Assembly (NCBI GenBank): GCA_963704595.1
Contig: OY969922.1
Span: 3,410,001-3,474,000 of the forward strand
Source: Acuticoccus sp963704595
Lineage (GTDB): Bacteria > Pseudomonadota > Alphaproteobacteria > Rhizobiales > Amorphaceae
Reading direction: 5' to 3'
DNA: 64,000 bases
Below the pieces are notes generated by a model that was not told the origin of the DNA, ran no database searches, and saw only the letters and a program-made list of their open reading frames with translations. A program made the position numbers and the translations under genes. Below, one piece after another: positions 53,190 to 61,417 of this stretch; within the stretch, counting starts at the first letter, position 1, and each line of letters starts with the position of its first letter.

Positions 53190-54143
53190 ATGGGCTATCT
53201 GATGGACGGCGAATGGAAGACGGGCTCGCCGAGCTTTGCCAGCGATTCGGGCGAGTTCGAGCGCAAGGCATCGTCCTTCCGCAACTTCGTCACCGCCGAC
53301 GGATCGCCCGGCCCCACCGGCGAGGGCGGCTTCAAGGCCGAACCCGGCCGCTACCACCTCTACGTCGCGCTCGCCTGCCCGTGGGCGCACCGCACCCTCA
53401 TCCTGCGCCATCGCAAGGGCCTAGAGGACATGATCGGCCTCTCCGTCGTCCACTGGTTCATGGGAGAGGACGGCTGGTCGTTCGACGAGGCCGAAGGCAC
53501 CATCCCCGATACGGTGAACGGTGCGAAGTATCTGCGCGAGGTCTACGTGAAGGCCGATCCGCACTACACCGGCCGCGTGACGGTTCCGGTGCTGTGGGAC
53601 AAGGAGCGGGGCACGATCGTCTCCAACGAATCGGCCGAGATCCTGCGCATGTTCGCCGAGGCGTTCGACGATGTCGGCGCCGCCCCCGGCGACTACCGCC
53701 CTGCAGCGCTGCGCGAGGAGATCGACGCGGTGAACGAGCGCGTCTACGACACCGTCAACAACGGGGTCTACAAGGCGGGCTTCGCCACCAGGCAGGACGC
53801 CTACGAGAAGAACGTGAAGGCCCTCTTCGCCTCGCTCGACTGGCTGGAGGCCAAGCTCGACGGGCACGACTTTCTGGTCGGCGACCAGCTCACCGAGGCG
53901 GACGTGCGCCTCTACACCACGCTGGTCCGGTTCGACGCGGTCTACCACGGCCACTTCAAGTGCAACGTGCGCCGGATCGTCGACTACCCGAACCTCCAGC
54001 GCTACCTCACGAACCTCTACAAGATGGACGGCTTCGGCGACACGACCGACTTCACCCACATCAAGAACCACTATTACCAGAGCCACCCCTCGGTGAACCC
54101 GACGCAGATCGTGCCCGTCGGCCCCGACCTCGCCTTCGCCTGA
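53190..54143 (+). CDS. Glutathione S-transferase, Omega-like (glutathionyl-hydroquinone reductase type)
   Basis: The 317-residue protein matches the YqjG/ECM4 group of glutathione transferases: N-terminal thioredoxin-like half with the catalytic Cys in ALACPWAHRTLIL (about residue 63), then SVVHWFMGEDGWSF, VPVLWDKERGTIVSNESAEILRM and the helical half with DFLVGDQLTEADVRLYTTLVRFD and YYQSHPSVNPTQIVPVGP. These enzymes reduce glutathionyl-hydroquinones. Length is typical. It follows the cyclase gene closely and may be co-transcribed with the next genes. Confidence 0.92.
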   Translation: MGYLMDGEWKTGSPSFASDSGEFERKASSFRNFVTADGSPGPTGEGGFKAEPGRYHLYVALACPWAHRTLILRHRKGLEDMIGLSVVHWFMGEDGWSFDEAEGTIPDTVNGAKYLREVYVKADPHYTGRVTVPVLWDKERGTIVSNESAEILRMFAEAFDDVGAAPGDYRPAALREEIDAVNERVYDTVNNGVYKAGFATRQDAYEKNVKALFASLDWLEAKLDGHDFLVGDQLTEADVRLYTTLVRFDAVYHGHFKCNVRRIVDYPNLQRYLTNLYKMDGFGDTTDFTHIKNHYYQSHPSVNPTQIVPVGPDLAFA

Positions 54144-54177
54144 CGCGCCCTCCCCGAGCACCCGAAAGATCCCAGAG

Positions 54178-54756
54178 ATGCTTCGCAAGACCTACGACAG
54201 GGTGATGGCGCTGGGCGCGAGCCGGCAGGCCGTGCCAGCGCTCTTCGGCATCTCGTTCGCGGAAAGCTCGTTCTTCCCGATCCCGCCGGACCTTTTGCTG
54301 ATCCCGATGGTGCTCTCCAACCGGATGCGGTGGATCTACTACGCCACCGTCTGCACCGTCGCGTCGGTACTCGGCGGCGTGCTCGGCTACGCCATCGGCG
54401 CCCTCCTCTACCAGCAGGTCGCCGTCCCGATCCTCGAGCTCTACGGCTACGCGGGGCGGTTCGACGAGTTCATCGGCTGGTTCAACGAATCGGGCGCCTG
54501 GGTGGTGTTCCTCGCAGGCATCACGCCGTTTCCCTACAAGGTGATCACCATCGCCTCGGGCGCGGCGGGCCTCTCCATGCCGGTGTTCCTGATCGCCAGC
54601 ATCCTGTCGCGCGGCATCCGCTTCTTCCTGGTCGCCGGCCTTCTCTACTGGTTCGGTCCGCCGATCCGCTCCTTCATCGAAAAGCGGCTGGCGCTGGTCC
54701 TCGGCGTGTTCGGCGTCCTCGCAGTCCTCGGTATTCTCGCGGTGAAACTCCTATGA
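54178..54756 (+). CDS. YqaA/DedA-like membrane protein (SNARE-associated fold)
   Basis: The 192-residue protein has four to five helices and the VTT/DedA-like motif: FAESSFFPIPPDLLLIPMVL near residue 28, VLGGVLGYAIGALLYQ, and FLAGITPFPYKVITIASGAAGL with the conserved FxxxRF-like region. Related DedA proteins transport lipid or support membrane homeostasis. The stop overlaps the next ATG by four bases, so translation is coupled with dsbB. The exact role is unknown. Confidence 0.87.
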   Translation: MLRKTYDRVMALGASRQAVPALFGISFAESSFFPIPPDLLLIPMVLSNRMRWIYYATVCTVASVLGGVLGYAIGALLYQQVAVPILELYGYAGRFDEFIGWFNESGAWVVFLAGITPFPYKVITIASGAAGLSMPVFLIASILSRGIRFFLVAGLLYWFGPPIRSFIEKRLALVLGVFGVLAVLGILAVKLL

Positions 54757-55247
54757 CCCTTTCCGGCCGTCCCTTCGCGCTCTCCGCCATCGTCGTGATG
54801 ATTGCCGCCATCGGCGGGGCGTGGGGCTTCCAGCTCATCGGCGGCTACGTGCCGTGCGCGCTCTGCCTGGAGCAGCGGCTCGGCTACTACGCGGCGATCC
54901 CGCTGGCGCTCGCCGGGCTGGTCGCATACGGCCGCGCGCCGGCGCTCTCCAAGATTGCCTTCGCGCTCGCCGCGGCGGCGATGGTGTGGAGCGCCGGGCT
55001 CGGCGTCTACCATGCCGGCGCCGAATGGGGGTACTGGCCGGGGCCCGAATCCTGCGGCGGCGGCGAGCAGGTGCGCGACGCCTCCAACCTCCTCGCCGCC
55101 ATCGAGGGCACCCGCCTCGTGAGCTGCACGGAGGCGGCCGGCCGCTTCCTCGGCATCTCGTTCGCGGGCTGGAACGCGGTCGCGGCATCCCTCGCCGCGC
55201 TGATGCTGGGCGCCGCCGCCGTCCGCCCGCCCCGCCCGACGCGCTGA
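54753..55247 (+). CDS. dsbB: Disulfide bond formation protein DsbB
   Basis: DsbB reoxidises DsbA with quinone in the inner membrane. The 164-residue protein has the redox pair in YVPCALCLEQR (near residue 30), a second periplasmic loop with Cys in PESCGGGEQV and LVSCTEAA, and four helices. The PC-x-L-C motif matches the alphaproteobacterial type. ATG 54753 overlaps the upstream stop codon. Confidence 0.94.
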   Translation: MTLSGRPFALSAIVVMIAAIGGAWGFQLIGGYVPCALCLEQRLGYYAAIPLALAGLVAYGRAPALSKIAFALAAAAMVWSAGLGVYHAGAEWGYWPGPESCGGGEQVRDASNLLAAIEGTRLVSCTEAAGRFLGISFAGWNAVAASLAALMLGAAAVRPPRPTR

Positions 55248-55257
55248 AGGATCCGCC

Positions 55258-55650
55258 GTGACCGACGCCCCCGACCTCGACGCCTTCGCCGCCATGGCCG
55301 AGGCCGAATACGCCTCGCTGCCGGAGGATTTCCGCGCCCTCTGCAAGGACCTCGAGGTGCGGGTGGCGGAATGGCCGGACCCCGAGGCGCTGGCGTCGGT
55401 CGACTTGGAAGAACCGCTCGACCTTCTCGGTCTCTTCGAGGGCGCGGGCCTCTACAGCGAGGGCGACAGCGCCTTCACCGGCGTCATGCCCAACAGGGTG
55501 TGGCTGTTCCGCGAGCCGATCCTCGCCTTCACCGCGGACGGTGAGGATCCGCTGATCGCCGTCATCCGGCACGTGCTCGTCCACGAGATCGGCCACCACT
55601 TCGGCCTCTCCGACGAGGACATGTACGCGATCGACGACGCGGAGGACTGA
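55258..55650 (+). CDS. Metallopeptidase-family protein with HExxH motif (DUF1025-like)
   Basis: The 130-residue protein carries VLVHEIGHHFGLSDEDM near the C-terminus, an HExxHxxGxxD zincin motif as in the minimal metalloproteinase family PF06262 (DUF1025). It starts at GTG 55258 with AAGGAT upstream, ten bases after dsbB. The acidic N-terminus (DLDAFAAMAEAEYASLPEDF) is typical of the family. Substrate is unknown. Confidence 0.92.
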   Translation: MTDAPDLDAFAAMAEAEYASLPEDFRALCKDLEVRVAEWPDPEALASVDLEEPLDLLGLFEGAGLYSEGDSAFTGVMPNRVWLFREPILAFTADGEDPLIAVIRHVLVHEIGHHFGLSDEDMYAIDDAED

Positions 55651-55704
55651 CGCGGCGTTGCGGAACGCGCTAGAAAAGCCGTCCACGCAACCGCGAGCCT
55701 GCCG

Positions 55705-56538
55705 TTGACCGCTGAAATCACACTGAAGTCCGGCCTGCTGTCGGCGACGATCCGCCCCGGCGCGGGCGGCGCTCTCGCCACGCTCGATGCCCTCGACGGC
55801 ACCGCCCGGCACCCGCTCCTGCGCGCTCCCGCGGCGGACGGGTTCGCACCCGGACTGATGGTCCTCGCGCCCTTCTCCAACCGCATCGCGGACGGTTTCA
55901 CCTTCGAGGGCACGTATCATCCGCTGGAGGTGAACCGCGCGGGCGAGCGCTTCCCGATCCACGGCGACGCGTTCCAGAAACCGTGGACGGTCGAGCGCGC
56001 GGACGACCGTGAGGCGGTGCTGTCGCTGGACGGTGCGTTCGGCCCGTGGCGTTACCGCGGCACCCTCACCTACACCGTCGACGGCCCGTCCCTCTCGATG
56101 CGGCTTTCGATGACCAACACCGGCCCGCGTCTCCCCTTCGGCGGCGGCTTCCACCCCTGGTTCCACCGCGACGCCGAGACCCGCCTCGCCTTCCGCGCCG
56201 ACCGCGTGTGGCTGGAGGACGCCGACCACCTCCCCGACCGTGCGCTCGACCTCGCGCACACGCCGGAGTGGGACTATTCGGCAGGCCGGAGGGTGCCCGC
56301 GCGCTTCCTCAACAACGCCTTCACCGGGTGGGACGGGTCGGCGCGGGTGGAGCAGCCTTCGCAGGGGATCGCCACCATCGTCACGGCAGAGCCGCCGCTC
56401 GACGTCCTGATCGTGCACACGCGGGAGGATGCGGCTTTCATCTGCGCCGAGCCCGTCTCCCACGCTGTGGACGCGCACAACGCGCCCGGCCAGCCGGGGC
56501 TCGTGCCGCTGGACACCGGCGAGACGCTGGAGCTTTAG
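55705..56538 (+). CDS. Aldose 1-epimerase family protein
   Basis: The 277-residue protein has the galactose mutarotase-like fold: FSNRIADGFTFEG, FPIHGDAFQKPW with the catalytic His, GGGFHPWFHRDAE with the second His and, further on, LDVLIVHTREDAAFICAEPVSHAVDAHN with the catalytic Glu. It would interconvert sugar anomers. It starts at TTG 55705, since the homology begins at the next codons. An in-frame TAG at 56536-56538 is followed by nine more in-frame codons (MEIAWTALD) and TGA 56566-56568, so the natural end may be ten residues longer. It is possibly co-transcribed with the neighbouring esterase gene. Confidence 0.88.
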   Translation: MTAEITLKSGLLSATIRPGAGGALATLDALDGTARHPLLRAPAADGFAPGLMVLAPFSNRIADGFTFEGTYHPLEVNRAGERFPIHGDAFQKPWTVERADDREAVLSLDGAFGPWRYRGTLTYTVDGPSLSMRLSMTNTGPRLPFGGGFHPWFHRDAETRLAFRADRVWLEDADHLPDRALDLAHTPEWDYSAGRRVPARFLNNAFTGWDGSARVEQPSQGIATIVTAEPPLDVLIVHTREDAAFICAEPVSHAVDAHNAPGQPGLVPLDTGETLEL

Positions 56539-56615
56539 ATGGAAATCGCGTGGACCGCGCTCGACTGAGACCCTGAAGCGGCCGCAAAGCGCCGCACGCC
56601 GGAGGAGTTACACCC

Positions 56616-57455
56616 ATGTGGATCGAGATGGCGGCGGCCGACCTTGCCGCAGAACGCGCCGCGCGCGAGGAGAACGGCCGCATCGCCGCCGACGCCGCGC
56701 CGAAAATGGCGGACGAGACGGCGGTGACGTTCGACACGCCCGCCGGCCCGCTCCCCGCCATCCGCCTGACGCCCGAAGGCGCGGCGGCCGGCGCTGCCGT
56801 CGACGTGTTCGTCCACGGCGGCGGCTGGGTGTTCGGCTCGGCGTACCAGAGCCTCGGGATCGCGCGGCGGATGGCGAACCAGTCCCGCCGCACGATCCTC
56901 TCGGTGGACTATCTGCTGGCGCCGGAAACGCCGTGGCCTGCCGCGGCCGATCAGGTCGGCGCGCTGTTCGACCAGCTCGCCGCCGGGCCGGGCCTTCACG
57001 CGGTGTCGGGGAGCAGCGCCGGGGCGCAGGTCGCGCTCGCGGCCATGCGCCGGCAGGCCGACCGCGGCGGCGCATTGCCCAAGGGCGCGCTCCTCTTCAA
57101 CGGCGCGTTCGCGATGACGGCGGACAGCTGGAGCCATGCGGCCTTCGGCGGCGGCTCGGACCTCCTCACCACCGCCGCGATGACCGCCTACATTGCCGCG
57201 TACGGAGCCGGCGCAGAGGGCGACATGACCATCGCCGACCTCTCCGGCCTGCCGCCGATGTGGCTGATGCTGGGAGACCGGGACCCGCTGATCGAGGATT
57301 CCATCGCCGTGTTCCAGCGCGCGCTGGCGGCGGGCACCACCGCCCACCTCGACATCATTCCGGGCGTCGGCCACGGTTTTTCGAACAATTTTCACGACAA
57401 GCCGGCGGTGGATCACGCGATCACCGAGGCGATGAACTGGCTCGGCCGGCTCTGA
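56616..57455 (+). CDS. Alpha/beta-hydrolase fold esterase (HSL-like)
   Basis: The 279-residue protein belongs to the hormone-sensitive-lipase-like (BD-FAE type) esterases: oxyanion motif VDVFVHGGGWVFGS near residue 65, nucleophile Ser in HAVSGSSAGAQVALAA (about residue 134), catalytic Asp in LMLGDRDPLIED and His in VGHGFSNNF. Short-chain ester or carbamate substrates are expected; kynurenine formamidase-like activity is possible but unproven. It is convergent with the GntR gene 12 bases away. Confidence 0.9.
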   Translation: MWIEMAAADLAAERAAREENGRIAADAAPKMADETAVTFDTPAGPLPAIRLTPEGAAAGAAVDVFVHGGGWVFGSAYQSLGIARRMANQSRRTILSVDYLLAPETPWPAAADQVGALFDQLAAGPGLHAVSGSSAGAQVALAAMRRQADRGGALPKGALLFNGAFAMTADSWSHAAFGGGSDLLTTAAMTAYIAAYGAGAEGDMTIADLSGLPPMWLMLGDRDPLIEDSIAVFQRALAAGTTAHLDIIPGVGHGFSNNFHDKPAVDHAITEAMNWLGRL

Positions 57456-57467
57456 CGCCGCGCGCCG

Positions 57468-58157
57468 TCAGCCGACCGCGCTGACGGCGAAGCGGAACAG
57501 CGAGCGGATGTGCGCCGCGACGGCGCGGCGGGCGGCCTTGCCGTCGCCCGCCTCCAGCGCGTCGAGGATGAGCTCGTGCTCGCGCGAATCGGGCTCGAGC
57601 CGGTCGACCAGCCGGTCGATCTCGAACAGCTGCGTGGTGACGCGCAGCGACAGGATGATCCGCGTCATCACCTCGTTGCCGCAATGGTCGATGAAGAGGC
57701 GGTGGACCTCGTCGTCCGAGCGCCAGTGGGCGAGCATGTCGTAGGGGCGGCTGGCGCGCACGTTCTCCAGCTCCTGCCTAGCGTGGGCGATGGCCGCTTC
57801 CGGCACGCTGCCGGCCGCCAGCGCCGCGGCCTCCGCCTCGACCGTCTCGCGCACGCGCAGGCTCTGGAGATATTCCTTCAGCTCCACCTGCCGGACCACG
57901 TGGCTGCGGTTGGCGACCTTGCGCAGGAGCCCCTCCGCCTCCAGCCGCTGCATCGCGTGCCGGAGCGGCGTGCGCGAGACGCCGAGCCGTGCCGCCAGAT
58001 GCTGCTCCACGAGAGGCTCGCCCGCACGGAGTTCGCGTTCGCGGATGAGTAGGCTCAGCGACTGGTACGCCTGGTCGGAGAGCGTCCCGCGCGGTTTGAT
58101 CGCTGCCGGCGCGGACCCCGCCCCGTTGTCGCCCTGCGGTTCTTGCGCACTCGTCAT
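57468..58157 (-). CDS. GntR-family regulator, FadR/FCD subgroup
   Basis: The 229-residue protein has an N-terminal winged helix (LSDQAYQSLSLLIRERELRAGEPLVEQHLAARLGVSRTPLRHAMQRLEAEGLL, residues 25-80, in parts) and a C-terminal all-helical FCD domain with DDEVHRLFIDHCGN, where Asp/His residues are candidate metal or ligand contacts, and a final REHELILDALEAGDGKAA. It is divergent from the M20/ABC/PTE/DapA operon and very likely represses it, with TGTATAC sites in the shared 211-base region. The inducer is probably an organic acid or amino acid, as for most FCD proteins. Confidence 0.93.
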   Translation of the reverse strand: MTSAQEPQGDNGAGSAPAAIKPRGTLSDQAYQSLSLLIRERELRAGEPLVEQHLAARLGVSRTPLRHAMQRLEAEGLLRKVANRSHVVRQVELKEYLQSLRVRETVEAEAAALAAGSVPEAAIAHARQELENVRASRPYDMLAHWRSDDEVHRLFIDHCGNEVMTRIILSLRVTTQLFEIDRLVDRLEPDSREHELILDALEAGDGKAARRAVAAHIRSLFRFAVSAVG

Positions 58158-58200
58158 AAACGCCTCGGTGCCGACAATTCGCGGCAGTTTGTACGGTCAG

Positions 58201-58207
58201 TGTATAC
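58201..58207. promoter_or_regulatory. TGTATAC half of a GntR-type operator, site 1
   Basis: TGTATAC, containing the palindrome GTATAC, lies 44 bases upstream of the GntR start. It recurs exactly 120 bases on at 58321. FCD-type GntR proteins often bind TTGTATACAA-like sites, so this is a candidate auto-regulatory operator. Confidence 0.4.
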
Positions 58208-58308
58208 GGCCGATGCGACGGGTGCGAGCAGAAACGCCCGGATTTGGCCGTTTATGCCGGCTGCACAATCAAGATGCCGTTTTATTGCGCGCTGCTCAGA
58301 AAAGTGAC

Positions 58309-58328
58309 TTGACCTCGGATTGTATACC
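58309..58328 (+). promoter_or_regulatory. Candidate operator/promoter of the M20-ABC-PTE-DapA operon, site 2
   Basis: ATTGTATACC (58319-58328) repeats the TGTATAC of site 1 and overlaps the region just after TTGACC (58309-58314), a candidate -35 box. No good -10 hexamer was found at 17-base spacing. Binding by the divergent GntR protein here would block the operon. This is inferred from motif and position. Confidence 0.4.
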
Positions 58329-58368
58329 GAGTGTGTTCAGTCGGCGAGAAAAAAGCGGGAGCGAAGCG

Positions 58369-59661
58369 ATGGCTGACGGCGCAGCGGGCGAGGCGATGGA
58401 AGCAAGGGCGATCGCGCTCCTCAAGGCACTCGTCGCCGCACAGCCGCATGGCGAAGCTGCCGTGCAGGCCATCATCGCCGACCGTCTCCGCGCCGCTGGC
58501 TGCACCGTCGAGGAACTCACCTATGAGCCCGGCAAGGTCGAGCTCATCGGCGAGTTCGCGTCCGACGCGGTGCGCAACGCCGAGACCCGCACCGCCATCG
58601 TCGGCCGCCTCCCCGGCGACGACGCGAAGGCGAGCATGATGATGTTCGCCCACCCCGACGGCGAGCCCGCCGACGACACTTCCGCCTGGACCCACCCCGC
58701 GTTCGAAGGCACCGTCGACGGCGGCAAGCTCTACGGCTGGGGCGTCGCGGACGATCTCGCCGGCTGCGCCTCCGCCGTCCTCGCCATCGAGGAAGCGGCG
58801 AAGACGCCGGGCCTCGGCGAGATCATCTTCGCCTCGACACCCAGCAAGCGCCATGCGCGCGGCGTGTCCGCGCTTCTGCGCAAGGGGCTCACGGCAGACG
58901 CCTCGCTCTACCTCCACCCCGCCGAATCCGGCGTCGGGATGCGCGAGATCAAGATGCTGGCGTCCGGCCAGCTTGAGTTCAAGGTGACCGTCGAGGGCGG
59001 CCTGCCGCCGACCACCGAGCCCGGCCACACCGCCTTCTCCCACCTCGCCGACAACGCGGTCGACAAGTTCGTCGTCCTCCATGCCGCGCTGACGGCGCTG
59101 GCGGCGGACCGGGCGCAGCGCATCCGCCATCCGCTGATCGAGGCGGAGGTCGGCCGCGCCACCAACCTCCACATCTCCACCGTCGCCTGCGGGCCGATGA
59201 AGAAGTTCTCCCGCCTCAACACGCTTCTGGAGTTCGGCGGCGCCATCGCCTTCCCGCCCGGCGAGACGCTGGACGAGGTGAAGGCCGAGGTGGAGGGCGC
59301 CATCGCCAGAGCCGCGGCGGACGACGAATGGCTCTCCGCCCACCCGCCCGTGGTGACGTGGATGAGCGGCGTCACCGGCGCCGAAGTGCCGATGGACAGC
59401 CCGCTGTGGCAGATCTCGAGCGCTGCGGTGGAGCGCGTGACCGGCGAGCCGCCCCACGTCAACCCGATGCACACCTCCAGCGACATCCGCAATCCAATGG
59501 TGCAGGCGGGCATCCCCTGCGTCGGCCTCGGGTGCCTGTGCGGTGATCTCTCCCAGAACGGCAGGCACGACGAATGGGTCGATGCCGCCGACTTCATCCG
59601 GATGGTCGACGTGGCCGCCGCCGTGACGACCGACTGGTGCAGCCGCCCCCGCGGCGCCTGA
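58369..59661 (+). CDS. M20-family hydrolase with altered active-site motif
   Basis: The 430-residue protein has the M20 amidohydrolase/peptidase layout: metal His in MMFAHPDGEP (about residue 105), metal Asp in GWGVADDLAGCASAV, the dimerisation-domain lid region GGLPPTTEPGHTAFSHLADNA, and the C-terminal His in NGRHDEWVDAADFIRM. The usual catalytic Glu-Glu (EE) segment is replaced by FASTPSKRHARGV, so the standard M20 general base is missing. It may use another acidic residue (LHPAESG) or act on an unusual substrate. The ATG is preceded by AGCGGGAGC. It is the first gene of the operon, 211 bases from the divergent GntR gene. Confidence 0.85.
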   Translation: MADGAAGEAMEARAIALLKALVAAQPHGEAAVQAIIADRLRAAGCTVEELTYEPGKVELIGEFASDAVRNAETRTAIVGRLPGDDAKASMMMFAHPDGEPADDTSAWTHPAFEGTVDGGKLYGWGVADDLAGCASAVLAIEEAAKTPGLGEIIFASTPSKRHARGVSALLRKGLTADASLYLHPAESGVGMREIKMLASGQLEFKVTVEGGLPPTTEPGHTAFSHLADNAVDKFVVLHAALTALAADRAQRIRHPLIEAEVGRATNLHISTVACGPMKKFSRLNTLLEFGGAIAFPPGETLDEVKAEVEGAIARAAADDEWLSAHPPVVTWMSGVTGAEVPMDSPLWQISSAAVERVTGEPPHVNPMHTSSDIRNPMVQAGIPCVGLGCLCGDLSQNGRHDEWVDAADFIRMVDVAAAVTTDWCSRPRGA

Positions 59662-59717
59662 CCTCCCACGCGCCCCCAGCGGGCCGCCCAACGACGACAA
59701 CGGAAAGGACCAAGAGA

Positions 59718-60560
59718 ATGGCACTACGACACCTTCTCCTCGCCGCGGCCAGCACGCTGGCGCTCGCCGGCGCGGCCCACGCGCAGGACTGCCCCGCCGA
59801 CCTGCCGCTCGTGGAAGCCGGCAAGCTCACCATGTCGATCAACGCCACCATCCCGCCGACGCAGTACATCGACGAATCGGGCGAGCTTGTGGGCCTCCAC
59901 CGCGAGCTCGGCGACGAGATCGCCAAGCGCCTCTGCCTCGAGCCCGATTACAAGAACGTGTCGTTCGAGGTGCAGATCCCCGGCCTCGCCTCCGACCGCT
60001 GGGACATGATCAACACCGGCCTCTACTACACTCCCGAGCGCGCCAAGATCATGCAGCTCGTCCCCTACCGGGTGAACGCGCTGGCGCTGATCGCGCAGGC
60101 CAACAACCCGCTCGGGCTGACGGGCCCCGAAGACCTCGCCGGCCATGTGGTGGGCGTCGAGATCGCCGGGTTCGAGGAAAAGAAGCTGCGCGAGCTCAAC
60201 GATGCGCAGGTCGCGAGCGGCCTCGAGCCGATGGACATCCGCGTCTTCAACACCTACGGCGACACCTTCCTGGCGCTCGGCGCCGGGCAGCTCGACGCGG
60301 TGTTCGCCGGCGACAGCATCGGCACCTACTACCAGGAGCAGGGCCGCTTCACGAAGCCGGTGACCGGCCTCCTCCCCGGCACCCCCTCCGCCTTCGCGAC
60401 CGACGAGATGGCGCTCGCCGAAGCGATCAAGGGCGCGCTGACCGCAATGAGCGAGGACGGCACCTATCAGGAGCTGATGGAGAAGTTCGGCGCGACCACG
60501 ATCGACGCGTGGTCCGAGTATCCGGGCGGCTTCGAGGTGTTCTACACGCCCGAGGGCTGA
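59718..60560 (+). CDS. ABC transporter substrate-binding protein, polar amino-acid type
   Basis: The 280-residue periplasmic protein begins with a signal peptide (LLLAAASTLALAGAAHAQD, cut after AQ or HAQ) and has the family-3 solute-binding layout: LTMSINATIPPTQYIDESGELVGLHRELGDEIAKRL (in parts), GLASDRWDMINTGLYYTPERAKIMQLVPY and VFAGDSIGTYYQEQ. The ligand contact region resembles amino-acid binders of the AA-3 family. It follows the M20 gene by 56 bases. Ligand unknown; it should be the imported substrate of the operon. Confidence 0.93.
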   Translation: MALRHLLLAAASTLALAGAAHAQDCPADLPLVEAGKLTMSINATIPPTQYIDESGELVGLHRELGDEIAKRLCLEPDYKNVSFEVQIPGLASDRWDMINTGLYYTPERAKIMQLVPYRVNALALIAQANNPLGLTGPEDLAGHVVGVEIAGFEEKKLRELNDAQVASGLEPMDIRVFNTYGDTFLALGAGQLDAVFAGDSIGTYYQEQGRFTKPVTGLLPGTPSAFATDEMALAEAIKGALTAMSEDGTYQELMEKFGATTIDAWSEYPGGFEVFYTPEG

Positions 60561-60676
60561 TCCCGACGGCGGCGCGGGGCCCCTCTCCCGCGCCGCCACC
60601 TTCCGGGCGCGCCGCGTCCGCTCCCCCTGCACGCTCGAGGGCGCCGCCCTCCCCACAGTCGAGAGAGGCGCCGGTC

Positions 60677-61417
60677 ATGAACTGGAGCTGGGACCACTTC
60701 TTCCGCTACCTCACCAGCCCCTTCCTGCTGGAAGGCGTGATCAACACCGTATGGCTCGCGATCATCGCGATGATCATCGGCGTCTCGCTGGGCGTGGTGC
60801 TCGCGTTCATGCGCATGTCGAAGAGCCGCGTCCTGCGCTTCGTGTCGGGGCTCTACATCTGGCTGTGGCGCGGCACGCCGCTCCTCGTCCAGCTCATCAT
60901 CATCTACACCGGCCTCCCCCAGCTCGGCATCCGCCTCGGCGTGATCGAGAGCGCCATCCTCGCGCTCAGCCTGCACGAGGGCGCCTATTTCGCCGAGATC
61001 GCGCGCTCCGGCATCATGTCGGTCGGCAAGGGGCAGGAGGATGCGTCGCGCGCCCTCGGGATGACGTGGTGGCAGCGGATGCGTATCGTCATCATTCCGC
61101 AGGCGACCCGCATCATCATCCCGCCGCTCGGCAACCAGTTCAACCTGATGCTGAAGACGACGTCGCTCGCCTCGGTGATCTCGATGGAGGAGCTCCTGCG
61201 GCACGCCCAGCAGCTCGCCCAGATCGAGTTCCGCGTCCTCGAAGTCTATTTCTGCGCGGCGATCTGGTACCTCTTCCTCACCACCGTCTGGGGCCAGGTG
61301 CAGATCCGCCTCGAAGCGCACTACGACCGTCCGTTCGGGCCGGCCGGCGGCGGTGACCGCTCGACGCGCCAGAAGGTCCTCGACAAGTTCCGCGGCCCCG
61401 CCGCCACCCAGGCATGA
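60677..61417 (+). CDS. ABC transporter permease, amino-acid (HisMQ) type
   Basis: The 246-residue protein spans the membrane five to six times and has the EAA motif of amino-acid permeases: EDASRALGMTWWQRMRIVIIPQATRIIIPPLGNQ (in parts). The N-terminus LLEGVINTVWLAIIAMIIGVSLG and WRGTPLLVQLIIIYTGLPQLGI are typical. It imports with the binding protein and ATPase beside it. ATG 60677 follows GAGAGAGGCG. Its last bases overlap the ATPase start. Confidence 0.94.
   Translation: MNWSWDHFFRYLTSPFLLEGVINTVWLAIIAMIIGVSLGVVLAFMRMSKSRVLRFVSGLYIWLWRGTPLLVQLIIIYTGLPQLGIRLGVIESAILALSLHEGAYFAEIARSGIMSVGKGQEDASRALGMTWWQRMRIVIIPQATRIIIPPLGNQFNLMLKTTSLASVISMEELLRHAQQLAQIEFRVLEVYFCAAIWYLFLTTVWGQVQIRLEAHYDRPFGPAGGGDRSTRQKVLDKFRGPAATQA

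Noticed and set aside
54835..56478. A 547-codon minus-strand frame opposite dsbB, the zincin and the epimerase
   Set aside because: No conserved motif, and it crosses three well-supported genes on the plus strand.
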